Part shown: in pieces, positions 7,813 through 16,954 of the stretch
Layout: every line of letters begins with the position of its first letter
Position numbering within the stretch: position 1 is the first letter of the stretch
Assembly (NCBI GenBank): GCA_965267335.1
Contig: OZ253953.1
Span: forward strand, 620,001 to 684,000
DNA: 64,000 bases
Direction of reading: 5' to 3'
Source: G965267335 sp965267335
GTDB lineage: Bacteria > Bacteroidota > Bacteroidia > Cytophagales > JAAEPT01
Made by a program: the position numbers and the translations under genes
Notes under the pieces: model-generated
What the model saw: the letters and a program-made list of their open reading frames with translations, nothing else
Databases searched by the model: none
Told to the model about the DNA's origin: nothing

Positions 7813-9717
7813 ATGAAATTCCAACAGAAAATCCTTCTAACGATATTTTTATTGTGTGTAGTTGGGTTACCAGCCGTACATGCGCAGAAGAGTACACCTC
7901 TTATTTTAAGTGATGAATCGGAGCACTTTATTCTTGGTCCTGAGAATCTGGAGATTTTAGAAGACCCTACAGGAAAGCTTGAAATTGAAGATGTGACTAA
8001 ACCGAATATGGACAAAAATTTCAAAGTGGTTAATAATGGTGGTCGAACATTGGACATTCAAAACTTGGGTAGCTCATATTGGTTGAGATTTAAAATTCAT
8101 GATCGAAACAATGACAAAAGAAGGTGGGTCTTGGAGAACATGGATCCCCACATTGATGAGTTTGATTTTTATCTGTATGACAATGACAGTTCGAAGTACA
8201 TACGCTATAAGGCAGGTTATATGCGAGATTTTTCGGAGCGTACATTCCAGCACAAAAACTTTATTTTTGACTTACCGGTGAATGTTCATGAAGGGAAGTA
8301 TTTTTATGTCAGAGCTAATTCACATAATCACAATCCTTTTCTCTTCAAGGTCCAAACCTTTAACTACTATTCTAGCTACTCACTAAATGAATACTACTTC
8401 CTAGGCATATTTTATGGGATTATGGTGATTATGGCACTCTATAATTTGCTGCTGTATTTCACTGTTAAGGAGCGAATTTATATCTACTATAGCGTATACG
8501 TAATCAGTTGTATACTAATATCTCTTGCAGAGGACGGTTTGGGCTTTCACTACTTATGGTCCAAAGCTCCAGCGCTGAATCTTGTTTTTGGCGATTTCAA
8601 GGCGATCATATTTATGGTCTCACTGATGTTTTATTCCATGGCTTTTTTGGAATTGAAGAAGAGAAACTATCAGGAGTGGAAGCTGATCAACTATGTTACT
8701 TTTGGATATGTGATTTACTATGTGCTGGTGTTTTTTCTTGTGGAAGACAAGCAACTTAGTGGAGTTTTGAGAAGTGCTTTCAAAATAGTGCCTTTCATTT
8801 TAATTTATTATTCAGCAATAAAAGCATATAGAAACGGATATAAATCTGCTAGATATTTTATCCTTGGATACTCCTTTGTCTTTGTCAGTATAGTTTTTCT
8901 CATCTTCAGGGAAACTGGAATCCTGCACTGGTATGATATTTTTTCTGTATATAGTTTCAACTTCGGACTTGTATTTGAAACAGTCATCTTATCCCTCGCC
9001 CTCGGTGATAGGATTAAGTTAATTAAGCAGGATCGTGAAAAGGCCCAGGACCGAATTATTGAGCAGCTTCATGAAAATGAGAAACTCAAGGATAAAGTAA
9101 ACCGAGAATTAGAAGAAAAGGTGAACGAACGCACTGTTGAGTTGAACGAGAAAAATGAGGAGCTTCAGGAGGCATATCAAAAATTACAAGATCAGGCTGA
9201 GCAAATAAATCAAATGAACCTCATGCTTGATTTGGATAACCGAAAACTCCAGTCGGATGTAAAGGAAATTTCCAAAGCCAGGGTCATGTCCAAAGAGGTG
9301 AACTTTGAGGAGTTCAATAAAATTTACCCAAACAAGGAAGCCTGTCTGAAATTTCTCGCTGAATTAAAATGGGCCAACGGCTATGAGTGTAAGAAATGCA
9401 AGCACAAGAAGCATTGCAGAGGAAAAAGTATGCACTCCAGGAGATGTACTCGTTGCAGGTATGATGAATCCGCTACGGCTTACACCATTTTTCATAGGCT
9501 CAAATTTCCTATCACTAAAGCGTTTTATATGGTGTTTTTGATATTTGAGAGCAAAGACAAAGTCACCTCTTCAGAGCTATCTCAGATATTAGATCTTAGA
9601 CAAAGCACCTGCTGGAACTTTAGTAAGAAAATAAAGACGGCAATGGATGTTGCTAAAAAGAATAATGGAAATAAACCCATTCAAAGCTGGGGCGAAATTG
9701 TTCTTGAGCAAGTCTAA
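7813..9717 (+). CDS. 7TM-DISM membrane receptor fused to transposase-type zinc ribbon/HTH
   Basis: 634 residues. Signal peptide (ends VHAQ), then an extracellular 7TMR-DISMED2-like sandwich (~35-170), seven membrane helices (~195-403), a charged coiled coil (~405-495), and a C-terminal module with Cys526-x2-Cys529 and Cys545-x2-Cys548 (YECKKCKHKKHC ... RRCTRCRYD). An HTH-like segment follows (TSSELSQILDLRQSTCWNF). The last part matches the zinc ribbon plus HTH found at the front of IS1595/ISXO2 transposases; the DDE nuclease is absent. There is no kinase or cyclase domain, so the likely output is direct DNA binding from the membrane. Ligand unknown; DISMED2 modules are thought to bind carbohydrate-like molecules. 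Confidence 0.85.
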   Translation: MKFQQKILLTIFLLCVVGLPAVHAQKSTPLILSDESEHFILGPENLEILEDPTGKLEIEDVTKPNMDKNFKVVNNGGRTLDIQNLGSSYWLRFKIHDRNNDKRRWVLENMDPHIDEFDFYLYDNDSSKYIRYKAGYMRDFSERTFQHKNFIFDLPVNVHEGKYFYVRANSHNHNPFLFKVQTFNYYSSYSLNEYYFLGIFYGIMVIMALYNLLLYFTVKERIYIYYSVYVISCILISLAEDGLGFHYLWSKAPALNLVFGDFKAIIFMVSLMFYSMAFLELKKRNYQEWKLINYVTFGYVIYYVLVFFLVEDKQLSGVLRSAFKIVPFILIYYSAIKAYRNGYKSARYFILGYSFVFVSIVFLIFRETGILHWYDIFSVYSFNFGLVFETVILSLALGDRIKLIKQDREKAQDRIIEQLHENEKLKDKVNRELEEKVNERTVELNEKNEELQEAYQKLQDQAEQINQMNLMLDLDNRKLQSDVKEISKARVMSKEVNFEEFNKIYPNKEACLKFLAELKWANGYECKKCKHKKHCRGKSMHSRRCTRCRYDESATAYTIFHRLKFPITKAFYMVFLIFESKDKVTSSELSQILDLRQSTCWNFSKKIKTAMDVAKKNNGNKPIQSWGEIVLEQV

Positions 9718-9807
9718 CCTTTGATTTATCGTTTCGTATGTCTAAATTAAACTTAGTTTTTCTGAAAAAAACTACCAGTTGTTTTAAGTTCAGAATTCTG
9801 ATCGTTT

Positions 9808-10905
9808 ATGGCAGGCATTAAGGTAAGCAAAGGGGCACGGAATATACTTGTATTTTTTACAGTGTATTTCGGGTTGATATTTGCAATCATTCATTTTGAA
9901 ACTTCTTACCAACAGGCACATCCAGAGGACCCTGACATTCAAGGATATAATATCGTAGATAATTTTCTTGAAGGCGTATGGTATACTACTGTGACCATTG
10001 CTGCTGTTGGTTATGGTGATTACGTGCCAATCTCACCAGAAGGAAAGGTGATAGGTTATCTTTATGTGCTTGCTAGTATTGGCTTGTACGGTTACTTTAT
10101 TGCACAACTGTCAAATTATGTTCAAACCAGAAATGAGAATAGAAAAATGGGATTCAATGGAACAAAGTTTAAGGATCATACCATAATTATTGGATGGGAT
10201 CACTATGCGAGGTTGGTTGCCGATCAATTGATAAGCGTAGGAGGAAAGGTGGCGATCATTACTCCCAATAAAGCAGACATTGAGCTGATAAGAGAGCATT
10301 TTAGCAGTAAATCAGATCAGTTATACGTGTTATATTCAGAGTATGACAATTACGACTTAATAAAGAAGGCAAACCCAAAAGGCAGTAAGGTGGTTTTTGT
10401 AAATACTGGCAACGATTCCGATAAACTGGTAACAATATTAAACATGAAAAAGCTATGGAGATCAGCAAATTTCATAGCTAATATTGATAATGCAGACCTT
10501 AAGGATACTTTTAAAACAGCTGGTGTAACTCACCCATTATCAAAACATGACCTTTCATCAAAGTTGATGGCAAGTTATATTTTTGAACCCGATGTGGCGA
10601 CACTCGCAGAAGAACTGATGACAGTTGCTGATAATGATGATGACCATGATATCAAGGAGTATATAGTAGTTGATGAGAACGATTATCTTGGTCAGAATTA
10701 TAATGATGCCTTCTTCGATATCAAAAAGAAGTATAACTCCATTCTTCTTGGGATAAGTAAAGAAAAGGGAAATGGGAAAAGGGAGCTGATAAAGAATCCG
10801 GATCATGAAGTGAGAATCGAAAAAGGCGACTTCCTTGTGATCATTACGAACGGGAAAAATACTCCGGGTATTAACAAAGCATTTGCAACAGAAGAAGGAG
10901 TTTAA
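9808..10905 (+). CDS. Two-TM potassium channel with RCK (TrkA-N/TrkA-C) domain
   Basis: 365 residues. TM1 at ~11-30, pore helix and selectivity filter TIAAVGYGDY near residue 65 (TVGYGD-type with Ala for Thr at the first position), TM2 at ~75-100, then a cytoplasmic RCK module (~120-250) and a TrkA-C-like end (~270-355, VRIEKGDFLVIITNG). The Rossmann start reads IIIGWDHYARLVADQL, without the GxGxxG loop, so nucleotide binding may be altered. It presumably controls K+ flux across the inner membrane. The 3' end overlaps convergent ispH by 4 bp. Confidence 0.88.
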   Translation: MAGIKVSKGARNILVFFTVYFGLIFAIIHFETSYQQAHPEDPDIQGYNIVDNFLEGVWYTTVTIAAVGYGDYVPISPEGKVIGYLYVLASIGLYGYFIAQLSNYVQTRNENRKMGFNGTKFKDHTIIIGWDHYARLVADQLISVGGKVAIITPNKADIELIREHFSSKSDQLYVLYSEYDNYDLIKKANPKGSKVVFVNTGNDSDKLVTILNMKKLWRSANFIANIDNADLKDTFKTAGVTHPLSKHDLSSKLMASYIFEPDVATLAEELMTVADNDDDHDIKEYIVVDENDYLGQNYNDAFFDIKKKYNSILLGISKEKGNGKRELIKNPDHEVRIEKGDFLVIITNGKNTPGINKAFATEEGV

Positions 10906-12119
10906 GAATTTAATACTTCTTCTATCACTTCATTTGCATCGCGAGAATCGGGATACGCTGTCAAAATTTTTTCTATCACACGATCCACCAGGCTATCAGG
11001 GCAAGAGGCACCACTGGTAATCATTATCTTAGGTTTCTGGCCCTCAAGAAACACTTTTGATTCCACTTCTGACTTCGACTTCAAATCGAAATGCCTAATT
11101 ATATTGGCATCCATGTCCAGGCAATCAGGAGAGTTGATGAAGTAAGCATCCATTTTTTGCTCACAGAGCTCAACCAAATGTGACGTGTTGGAACTATTAT
11201 AGCCACCAATAATTAGGGTAATATCGGCATCTTCCTTTAGCATTCCGGTTACGGCCTGTTGGTTATCAAGGGTTGCGTAGCATAACGTATCTCTGGTATC
11301 TGCAAACTCGTAACGATCATCACCCGATTTTTCTATCACTGTCTTTAGAAACTCGGATATCTCGAGTGTATCTGAAGCAAGCATTGTGGTCTGATTTACT
11401 ACTCCAATTCTGAGCAAATCTTTCTCAAAGTCAAAATTCTGTGAAACCCGATCGCCAAACTCTTCCTTGAATTGCAGGGCATTTTTGTTGCCTAAAATAT
11501 ACTCACTTAGTCTTTTCGCTTCACTGAGATCTTTGATTACAATTGCTGGTCCTGACTCCGCAGCATGAGAAAAGGTGGCCCTTGTTTCTTCGTGATCTGG
11601 TTTTCCATGTATAACGATTGTATGCCCTTCAGTTCCCAGGCTTTTACTGCGTTTCCAGACTTTTTCAACAAAAGGACAAGTAGTGTCATATTCCTGTAAA
11701 TCGACCCCAATATCAGTAAGTAATTTTTCAGTCTCGATGGTGGTGCCAAATGCCGGTATTAGTACGATATCTTCTGCCTTTATTGTAGACCAATCGATGA
11801 GTTGATTGCCTTTTGTGTCCTGGATAAACTGTACTCCATTGTCGACAAGATCTTTGTTGACCATGGGATTATGAATCATTTCACTGATTAAATAAATCTG
11901 CTTATCAGGATGGTTTTCAATTGTTTTATAAACAATCTCTATTGCATTTTCAACGCCATAACAAAACCCGAAGTGTCGTGGAAGCAGAATTTCTAAGGAA
12001 CCGAAATCCAAACGTGTAGGAGTGTAGTCTTTTTTAAGACGGTCCGACTCTTTTCGGAATGCTTTGATTCTCGATATTATTGGACTTTTGTAAAAAGAAG
12101 GAACCTCGAACTTACGCAT
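10902..12119 (-). CDS. ispH: 4-hydroxy-3-methylbut-2-enyl diphosphate reductase
   Basis: 405 residues from ATG 12119; an upstream ATG at 12152 adds 11 residues unlike the family, whereas MRKFEVPSF is a plausible family start. It catalyses the last step of the MEP isoprenoid pathway, reducing HMBPP to IPP and DMAPP with a 4Fe-4S cluster. Cluster cysteines are visible in HFGFCYGVENA, TTCPFVEKVW and TSGASCPDSLV; IIGGYNSSNTSHL is the family NSSN substrate loop. It is about 90 residues longer than the E. coli enzyme, through an N-terminal extension of ~50 residues and internal inserts, as in other Bacteroidetes. It stands alone, with a TPR gene upstream on the same strand. Confidence 0.95.
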   Translation of the reverse strand: MRKFEVPSFYKSPIISRIKAFRKESDRLKKDYTPTRLDFGSLEILLPRHFGFCYGVENAIEIVYKTIENHPDKQIYLISEMIHNPMVNKDLVDNGVQFIQDTKGNQLIDWSTIKAEDIVLIPAFGTTIETEKLLTDIGVDLQEYDTTCPFVEKVWKRSKSLGTEGHTIVIHGKPDHEETRATFSHAAESGPAIVIKDLSEAKRLSEYILGNKNALQFKEEFGDRVSQNFDFEKDLLRIGVVNQTTMLASDTLEISEFLKTVIEKSGDDRYEFADTRDTLCYATLDNQQAVTGMLKEDADITLIIGGYNSSNTSHLVELCEQKMDAYFINSPDCLDMDANIIRHFDLKSKSEVESKVFLEGQKPKIMITSGASCPDSLVDRVIEKILTAYPDSRDANEVIEEVLNS

Positions 12120-12170
12120 GCGGTAAAAATAGCGATTTACCAGAGATAACAACCGCTAAGGTTCTTTTGT

Positions 12171-12899
12171 TTAGAGAAACACCACTTTAATTGTTTCTTC
12201 CTGAATAATCATGTTTCTTTTATTCATGGACTTCGCCATTTTTAAATCTTCCTTCCCTGCATCTTTTTCTCCCATTTGTAGATGTAGTTCACCTCTTTTT
12301 TGGTAAAGTTCACTTCGATCTGGAGCCAGGTTAATCGCAGTATCTAAGTCTTTAATCGCTGAAGTAATTTCATTGTTGATATTAAGGATGCACTCACTTC
12401 TGGTTACAAAATACTCGAAGTGTTTATCGCTAATTGAGATTGCGGAATCAACATATTCTAATGCTTCTGCGTAGTTTCCCGACTTAACGAGACACTCCGC
12501 TAATTTTCCGTAAGCCGCATCGTGTTTTTTATCTATGCTAAGTACAGTTTTGAAATCGGTCTTGGCTTTTTCCATTTCCCCTAATTCGATATAGCAAAGG
12601 CCACGATTATAGTGAAGGTCCGCATTAGTATTATCAAATATGATAGCCTTTGAATAATGTTGCTGAGCCTTCTTATGATAACCTTTCAGATAATAGATGT
12701 TGGCAATGTTATTATATAGAGCTGCACTTTTGGGGTCATCAATGAGCCCAAACTCAAAGTATTGCATAGCACCTTGATAATCACCAATACGAATTTTGCT
12801 TTTCCCTTTAGAGTTACACTGATCCTTTGACAACTGTGCGGAAACCTGTCCTGAAAAAAATAGAACTACTAAGCCTATGATTAAGGTATTCACCCTCAT
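12171..12899 (-). CDS. Secreted TPR-repeat protein
   Basis: 242 residues with signal peptide (MRVNTLIIGLVVLFFSGQVSA). At least five TPR units run from residue ~28 to 225, seen as repeats of the A..Y.. pattern (for example AAYGKLAECLVKSGNYAEALEYVDSAI and SELYQKRGELHLQMGEKDAGKEDL). It is likely a periplasmic scaffold for protein-protein contacts; partner unknown. It lies 51 bp upstream of ispH on the same strand, but no functional link is evident. Confidence 0.85.
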   Translation of the reverse strand: MRVNTLIIGLVVLFFSGQVSAQLSKDQCNSKGKSKIRIGDYQGAMQYFEFGLIDDPKSAALYNNIANIYYLKGYHKKAQQHYSKAIIFDNTNADLHYNRGLCYIELGEMEKAKTDFKTVLSIDKKHDAAYGKLAECLVKSGNYAEALEYVDSAISISDKHFEYFVTRSECILNINNEITSAIKDLDTAINLAPDRSELYQKRGELHLQMGEKDAGKEDLKMAKSMNKRNMIIQEETIKVVFL

Positions 12900-13020
12900 T
12901 TTACTGGTCGTTAAAGTTTAGCTTAATGCAAGTTTAGGGTGTATTTTAGGTGATTGTCAAAAGACTCTTCTGATAATTTGCAAAGTTCTTGATTAACAAA
13001 AATTCAAACTTAAAATCGTC

Positions 13021-14259
13021 CTATTTTTGTTTGTCTACCAGCCAGGAAGAGGCACTAAGTACCCCAATTAGAATTACACAAGGCAACAGTGTGTATTCAA
13101 TATGAGAAAAGGTCGTCAGACTCCAGGTAAAAATGGGAACGCTGGCTGCTGTAGCAAAGATCATGAGTGTACTGGTCAGACTTTTGATTGCACCAAGATG
13201 TTTTACACCATATATCTCAGCCCACATCGCAGCACTGGAGGTGCCACTAAAGCTCATAGATATTCCTGCAAGGGCTGCGAATAGCATTGCAAAATATGGG
13301 TTATGAGTATAGGTGAGGATTAAGCACCCAATGAGTAACGGAATCATACTAAGCGGAAAAACTTTTTTTGCAGAGTATCGATCGATAACGGGCCCCACAA
13401 TGAGGGTTGCAATGAATCTGGAAATACCATAGGCAGGCATACAGAATGCGAGCCAGTGTGCCTCATATCCTTTCAGGGATTCGACCAGATTGGGATTTAC
13501 GAACATACCGGTAAAGAAGAAAGGAGGAAATACGTAAGTCAGTATTAATAAATAGAAAGAGGGTTTAGAAAGAATTTGAAGACGGCCTTTACTGGATTTA
13601 GCTTTTTTACTACGGTCTGAAGGTCCGGTTTGAAAAGAATCATGTGCCTTTACCAAGAAGAATACCAAAGGCAAGAAAATAAATAAAGTAGAAAACCCAA
13701 GTAGCTGCCATACGCTTCTCCAGTCCAGGATGCCTAAACAAACCCCGACCAATGGAGCTAGTATAGCCTCGCTGATTGAAATCCCAGCTGTTGATAGAGA
13801 TAAAGCTTTGCCTCGGTCTTTTTCGAAATGGCGAGCGACACCTGTACTTCCGATTATTGGAAGTAATCCTTGACCACAAAAGCGAACCCCGAAGAGACCA
13901 ATGACAAATGACCAAAATCCATCGGCCCGGGACAAAAGCGCAGTAAAGCCAATAAGTGACACTCCGCTTACAAGACTGATATGACGAATTTTTAAGCGGT
14001 CAACTAATGGGCCAATCAATAAAATGATCGTTCCACTTGTACAGGTACATACCATATACACCCATGAAAAACTGTTATTTGTCATAGGGGAACCGTCCCA
14101 TAAAGAGAAACTGTTTATAAAATGTTCTTTGAAAATACCGATGAGAAAAGTTTGTCCCAGACCTGAGAAAAAGAAATGAATGAACCCATAAAGAATGTAG
14201 TTGGTGTTGTTTTTCAGCAACTTATGGTAATCATTTAATATTCCGCTCTTGTTTCTCAT
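13021..14259 (-). CDS. Major facilitator superfamily transporter
   Basis: 412 residues with about twelve hydrophobic helices. The loop after TM2 has GPLVDRLKIRHI, a variant of the MFS motif A, and the equivalent loop of the second half has GPVIDRYSAKKVFP. TM4-5 (RFCGQGLLPIIGSTGVARHFEKDRGKA) resembles the monocarboxylate/oxalate-formate branch. Substrate not predictable. No neighbouring metabolic genes give a hint; the gene appears monocistronic. Confidence 0.87.
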   Translation of the reverse strand: MRNKSGILNDYHKLLKNNTNYILYGFIHFFFSGLGQTFLIGIFKEHFINSFSLWDGSPMTNNSFSWVYMVCTCTSGTIILLIGPLVDRLKIRHISLVSGVSLIGFTALLSRADGFWSFVIGLFGVRFCGQGLLPIIGSTGVARHFEKDRGKALSLSTAGISISEAILAPLVGVCLGILDWRSVWQLLGFSTLFIFLPLVFFLVKAHDSFQTGPSDRSKKAKSSKGRLQILSKPSFYLLILTYVFPPFFFTGMFVNPNLVESLKGYEAHWLAFCMPAYGISRFIATLIVGPVIDRYSAKKVFPLSMIPLLIGCLILTYTHNPYFAMLFAALAGISMSFSGTSSAAMWAEIYGVKHLGAIKSLTSTLMIFATAASVPIFTWSLTTFSHIEYTLLPCVILIGVLSASSWLVDKQK

Positions 14260-14483
14260 CCGATGATCTTGATTGAAAATTAATCATAAACCACCAAGCA
14301 GCATATATTTGCTGGATAAATTCAGTTTTTTCTTTGATTATTACTAAAATAAGCCGTTATTGTATAAGTTTTTCTCCTCGAAAAACGCTAAATCCTTACA
14401 GCATTGCTTCTTTTTGTAAAGAATCCATTGTTGTTGCTTGATTAGGATGGGGATAAAAAAATGATTAATTTAATTATACTTAC

Positions 14484-14499
14484 CCTGTATTTATACAGG
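14484..14499. promoter_or_regulatory. Perfect 16-bp palindrome upstream of PorP-like gene
   Basis: CCTGTATTTATACAGG is a perfect inverted repeat (7-bp arms, TT centre) 28 bp before the ATG at 14527, in a 267-bp intergenic region that otherwise holds AT-rich DNA and no gene. It is well placed to be an operator or a 5'-UTR hairpin. Confidence 0.4.
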
Positions 14500-14526
14500 T
14501 GTGAAGTATGGTAAAGCCAAAGGAGT

Positions 14527-15552
14527 ATGAAGAGATTATTACTTACAGTACTAGTAGTCGGAGCGACACTACTGACTTCGCAGGCGCAGCAAAGAGCGCA
14601 GTACAGCCAGTATATGACTAACAAATACGTGCTTAACCCTGCAGTAGCAGGTACAGGAGATTGGGTTGACGTCAAACTCGGATTCCGAACGCAATGGGTC
14701 GGTTTTGATGATGCGCCAAAAACATTTTATGTAACAGCCAATACCCCAATCGGAAGACCTCATGAACAACCTGGACACCACACCAGAAGAGGAGCAAGAC
14801 ATGAAAAGCACTGGCATGGAGTGGGTGCATACATGTATCAAGATGCTACCGGACCAACCGCAAGGCAAGGTTTCTATGGAAGCTACACCTACAACATGAG
14901 AATAAGTGGTCCTTTCCGTGTGGCCATGGGTCTGTTTGCAGGTACCCAAACTTACAAGATTGACGGTAGCAAACTTTACAGCGATGTGGAAAATCAGGTT
15001 CTGTTCATTGACCCGGTTATTGCCGGAAATACATTGAGCAAGTCGGTACCTGATATGGGTGTTGGTTTCTGGTCGTATACTGAGGATTTCTACTTTGGTA
15101 TTTCAGCGTTCCAGTTGCTTCAGAATAAACTATCATGGGATGGAGTTGTTTTAAATGAGAACTTCGCCAAATTAAAGAATCACTATTTTGTAACCGGTGG
15201 TATTAGATTACCGGCCAATGAAATGTTTACAATTGTTCCATCATTCCTTGTAAAGGCAATTACGCCAGCGCCAGTTTCGGTAGATCTGAACGTAAAACTT
15301 AAATACAAGGTAAAAGATATGGATCGGATATGGGGTGGACTTTCATACCGCTCTAGAGATGCATTCGCTGCTTTAGTTGGAACAATCGTTCCTTTGAACA
15401 ACGGTAAAGGTGGTTTCATTGATTTGGGATACTCATTTGATTTGACTACCTCGAATTTAAGAAGCTACAACTCAGGAACACACGAGATTGTAGTGGGGTA
15501 TAGATTCCCGCTTAGAGGACACATTATATGTGCCTCGCAACTATGGCATTAA
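14527..15552 (+). CDS. PorP/SprF-family type IX secretion membrane protein
   Basis: 341 residues. Signal peptide (MKRLLLTVLVVGATLLTSQAQQ) followed by the family opening QYSQYMTNKYVLNPAVAGTG, the middle TQWVGFDDAPKTFYVTANTPIG and closing SFDLTTSNLRSYNSGTHEIVVGYRF. PorP/SprF proteins are outer-membrane barrels that help T9SS secrete and display particular cargo, often encoded beside that cargo. A second paralogue follows at 15756 and a T9SS-tagged giant GH9 enzyme at 16955, so these two may be dedicated to it. An insert HEQPGHHTRRGARHEKHWHG is unusually His-rich. Confidence 0.92.
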   Translation: MKRLLLTVLVVGATLLTSQAQQRAQYSQYMTNKYVLNPAVAGTGDWVDVKLGFRTQWVGFDDAPKTFYVTANTPIGRPHEQPGHHTRRGARHEKHWHGVGAYMYQDATGPTARQGFYGSYTYNMRISGPFRVAMGLFAGTQTYKIDGSKLYSDVENQVLFIDPVIAGNTLSKSVPDMGVGFWSYTEDFYFGISAFQLLQNKLSWDGVVLNENFAKLKNHYFVTGGIRLPANEMFTIVPSFLVKAITPAPVSVDLNVKLKYKVKDMDRIWGGLSYRSRDAFAALVGTIVPLNNGKGGFIDLGYSFDLTTSNLRSYNSGTHEIVVGYRFPLRGHIICASQLWH

Positions 15553-15576
15553 TAATAATAGTCAATCAAGAAGGAA

Positions 15577-15607
15577 CCCTGATTTCAAGAAAAATCGGGG
15601 TTTTTTT
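15577..15607 (+). terminator. Intrinsic terminator after first PorP gene
   Basis: CCCTGATTT pairs with AAATCGGGG (one G-U pair) around a short A-rich loop and is followed by seven T. Confidence 0.8.
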
Positions 15608-15698
15608 CTAATAAGGGTTTACAATCACAATACATTAAACGAATATACATAGAGGCACTCCGACTTAATTATGGGGAAATCGTGTGCCAGACTGATAA

Positions 15699-15733
15699 TT
15701 TGTTGTTTTTACGTTCAAAAAGACGTATTTTCT
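15699..15733 (+). promoter_or_regulatory. Possible promoter of second PorP gene
   Basis: TTTG at 15699-15702 and TATTTTCT at 15726-15733 (one or two mismatches to TAnnTTTG), 23 bp apart, 23 bp before the ATG at 15756. Confidence 0.35.
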
Positions 15734-15755
15734 ACATAACCTAATGACCTTTGAT

Positions 15756-16754
15756 ATGATCAAAAGATGTGTGTTGTCCGTAATGCTGACCTGCTCCGCA
15801 TCAATGCTACTTGCACAACAGGAGCCACAGTTTAGCCAGTATATGCAGAACTATTTCTTAGCTAACCCAGCTGAAGGTGGTACCGAGGAATTTATTGATT
15901 TGAAGTTGGGTACCCGAACGCAATGGGTTAACCTCAACGGTGCACCAAAGTCTTTCTTTGTGAGTGGACATGCACCTATTGGAAAAGAAACCAGCAGATA
16001 TGATGATGTAAAGCAAAGTCCTTTTCACGGAGTGGGTGGTTATGTGATGAGAGATGAAACAGGGCCTTCCAGTCGTACATCTGCTTATGCATCTTATGCC
16101 TACCATCTTCCTGTTTCAGCACACAATGATTTGGTTGTGTCTTTTGGAATGAATGCGGGGGTAAAACAGTATCAGCTTGATGAGGAAAAAATACAGTTTT
16201 ATAGTCAGCAAGATTTTAACGCTAGTCCAATCGATGACGATGCAATCAGTGGTATACAAACAAAGCTAGTACCCGATATTACAGCCGGCATTTGGGCCTA
16301 CTCAAATCACTACTTTATTGGTATCTCGAGTTTCCAAATGCTTAGGAATAAGGTAAGTTTTTACACCGGAAGTGGTGGATCAGGCGGAATAGAAACAGAT
16401 AACCTGGATATGCACTTCTTAGGTACTGCAGGGTACAAATTTGAGATTGATTCAACCTGGCAAATTGTACCGTCTTTTGTAATCAAAGCAGTGGCTCCGG
16501 CACCTGTTCAGTTTGATATTAACTGTAAATTTCGTCACTCTCCAAGCAAACTGTGGTGTGGTTTCTCATACCGTAATAAAGATTCATTTATTGGAATGGT
16601 TGGTTTGACGGCCAAGAACATTCTTGATGTTAGTTATTCATTTGATTTTACAACATCAAACCTTGCCGGCTTCAACCGCGGAACTCATGAGATTGTAGTA
16701 GGGTTGAACCTACCATACCATGAGCATGATCCTCCACCATCGCAGTTCTGGTAG
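15756..16754 (+). CDS. PorP/SprF-family type IX secretion membrane protein
   Basis: 332 residues from ATG 15756 (an in-frame ATG at 15744 adds four residues). Signal peptide ends LLAQQ; family features include PQFSQYMQNYFLANPAEGG, TQWVNLNGAPKSFFVSGHAP and the C-terminal SFDFTTSNLAGFNRGTHEIVVG. It is clearly homologous to the gene at 14527 (same length and order of motifs), so the pair arose by tandem duplication, yet each gene has its own terminator. It is likely a dedicated T9SS accessory barrel for a nearby cargo such as the GH9 protein. Confidence 0.92.
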   Translation: MIKRCVLSVMLTCSASMLLAQQEPQFSQYMQNYFLANPAEGGTEEFIDLKLGTRTQWVNLNGAPKSFFVSGHAPIGKETSRYDDVKQSPFHGVGGYVMRDETGPSSRTSAYASYAYHLPVSAHNDLVVSFGMNAGVKQYQLDEEKIQFYSQQDFNASPIDDDAISGIQTKLVPDITAGIWAYSNHYFIGISSFQMLRNKVSFYTGSGGSGGIETDNLDMHFLGTAGYKFEIDSTWQIVPSFVIKAVAPAPVQFDINCKFRHSPSKLWCGFSYRNKDSFIGMVGLTAKNILDVSYSFDFTTSNLAGFNRGTHEIVVGLNLPYHEHDPPPSQFW

Positions 16755-16779
16755 TAGATGAGATTTAAAGAAATTAAGG

Positions 16780-16808
16780 TCCCGCACGAACAATGCGGGA
16801 TTTTTTTT
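16780..16808 (+). terminator. Intrinsic terminator after second PorP gene
   Basis: TCCCGCA/TGCGGGA 7-bp perfect stem with a 7-nt loop followed by eight T. Confidence 0.85.
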
Positions 16809-16857
16809 GTTTTAGGGGTTACATATGCGCCTTCGATAGTATAAACCATAGAATTAT

Positions 16858-16889
16858 TTTGCTAAAAAATTGCAAAATACTTATATTCG
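16858..16889 (+). promoter_or_regulatory. Promoter of the giant GH9 gene
   Basis: TTTG (16858-16861), 20-bp spacer, TATATTCG (16882-16889; one mismatch to TAnnTTTG). It predicts a 5' leader of ~60 nt before ATG 16955. With the terminator at 16780, it makes the GH9 gene an independent unit. Confidence 0.55.
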
Positions 16890-16954
16890 AAATTACCAAA
16901 GATTCAACTACCAAGGGGTCTTACTTATTTCAGAGGTATAACTATTACTAACTT

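Noticed and set aside
9361..9717. Remnant of an IS1595-type insertion sequence
   Set aside because: The transposase-like module is in frame with the receptor, ends at a natural stop, and shows no inverted repeats, target duplication or nuclease remnant; it is treated as a fused domain.
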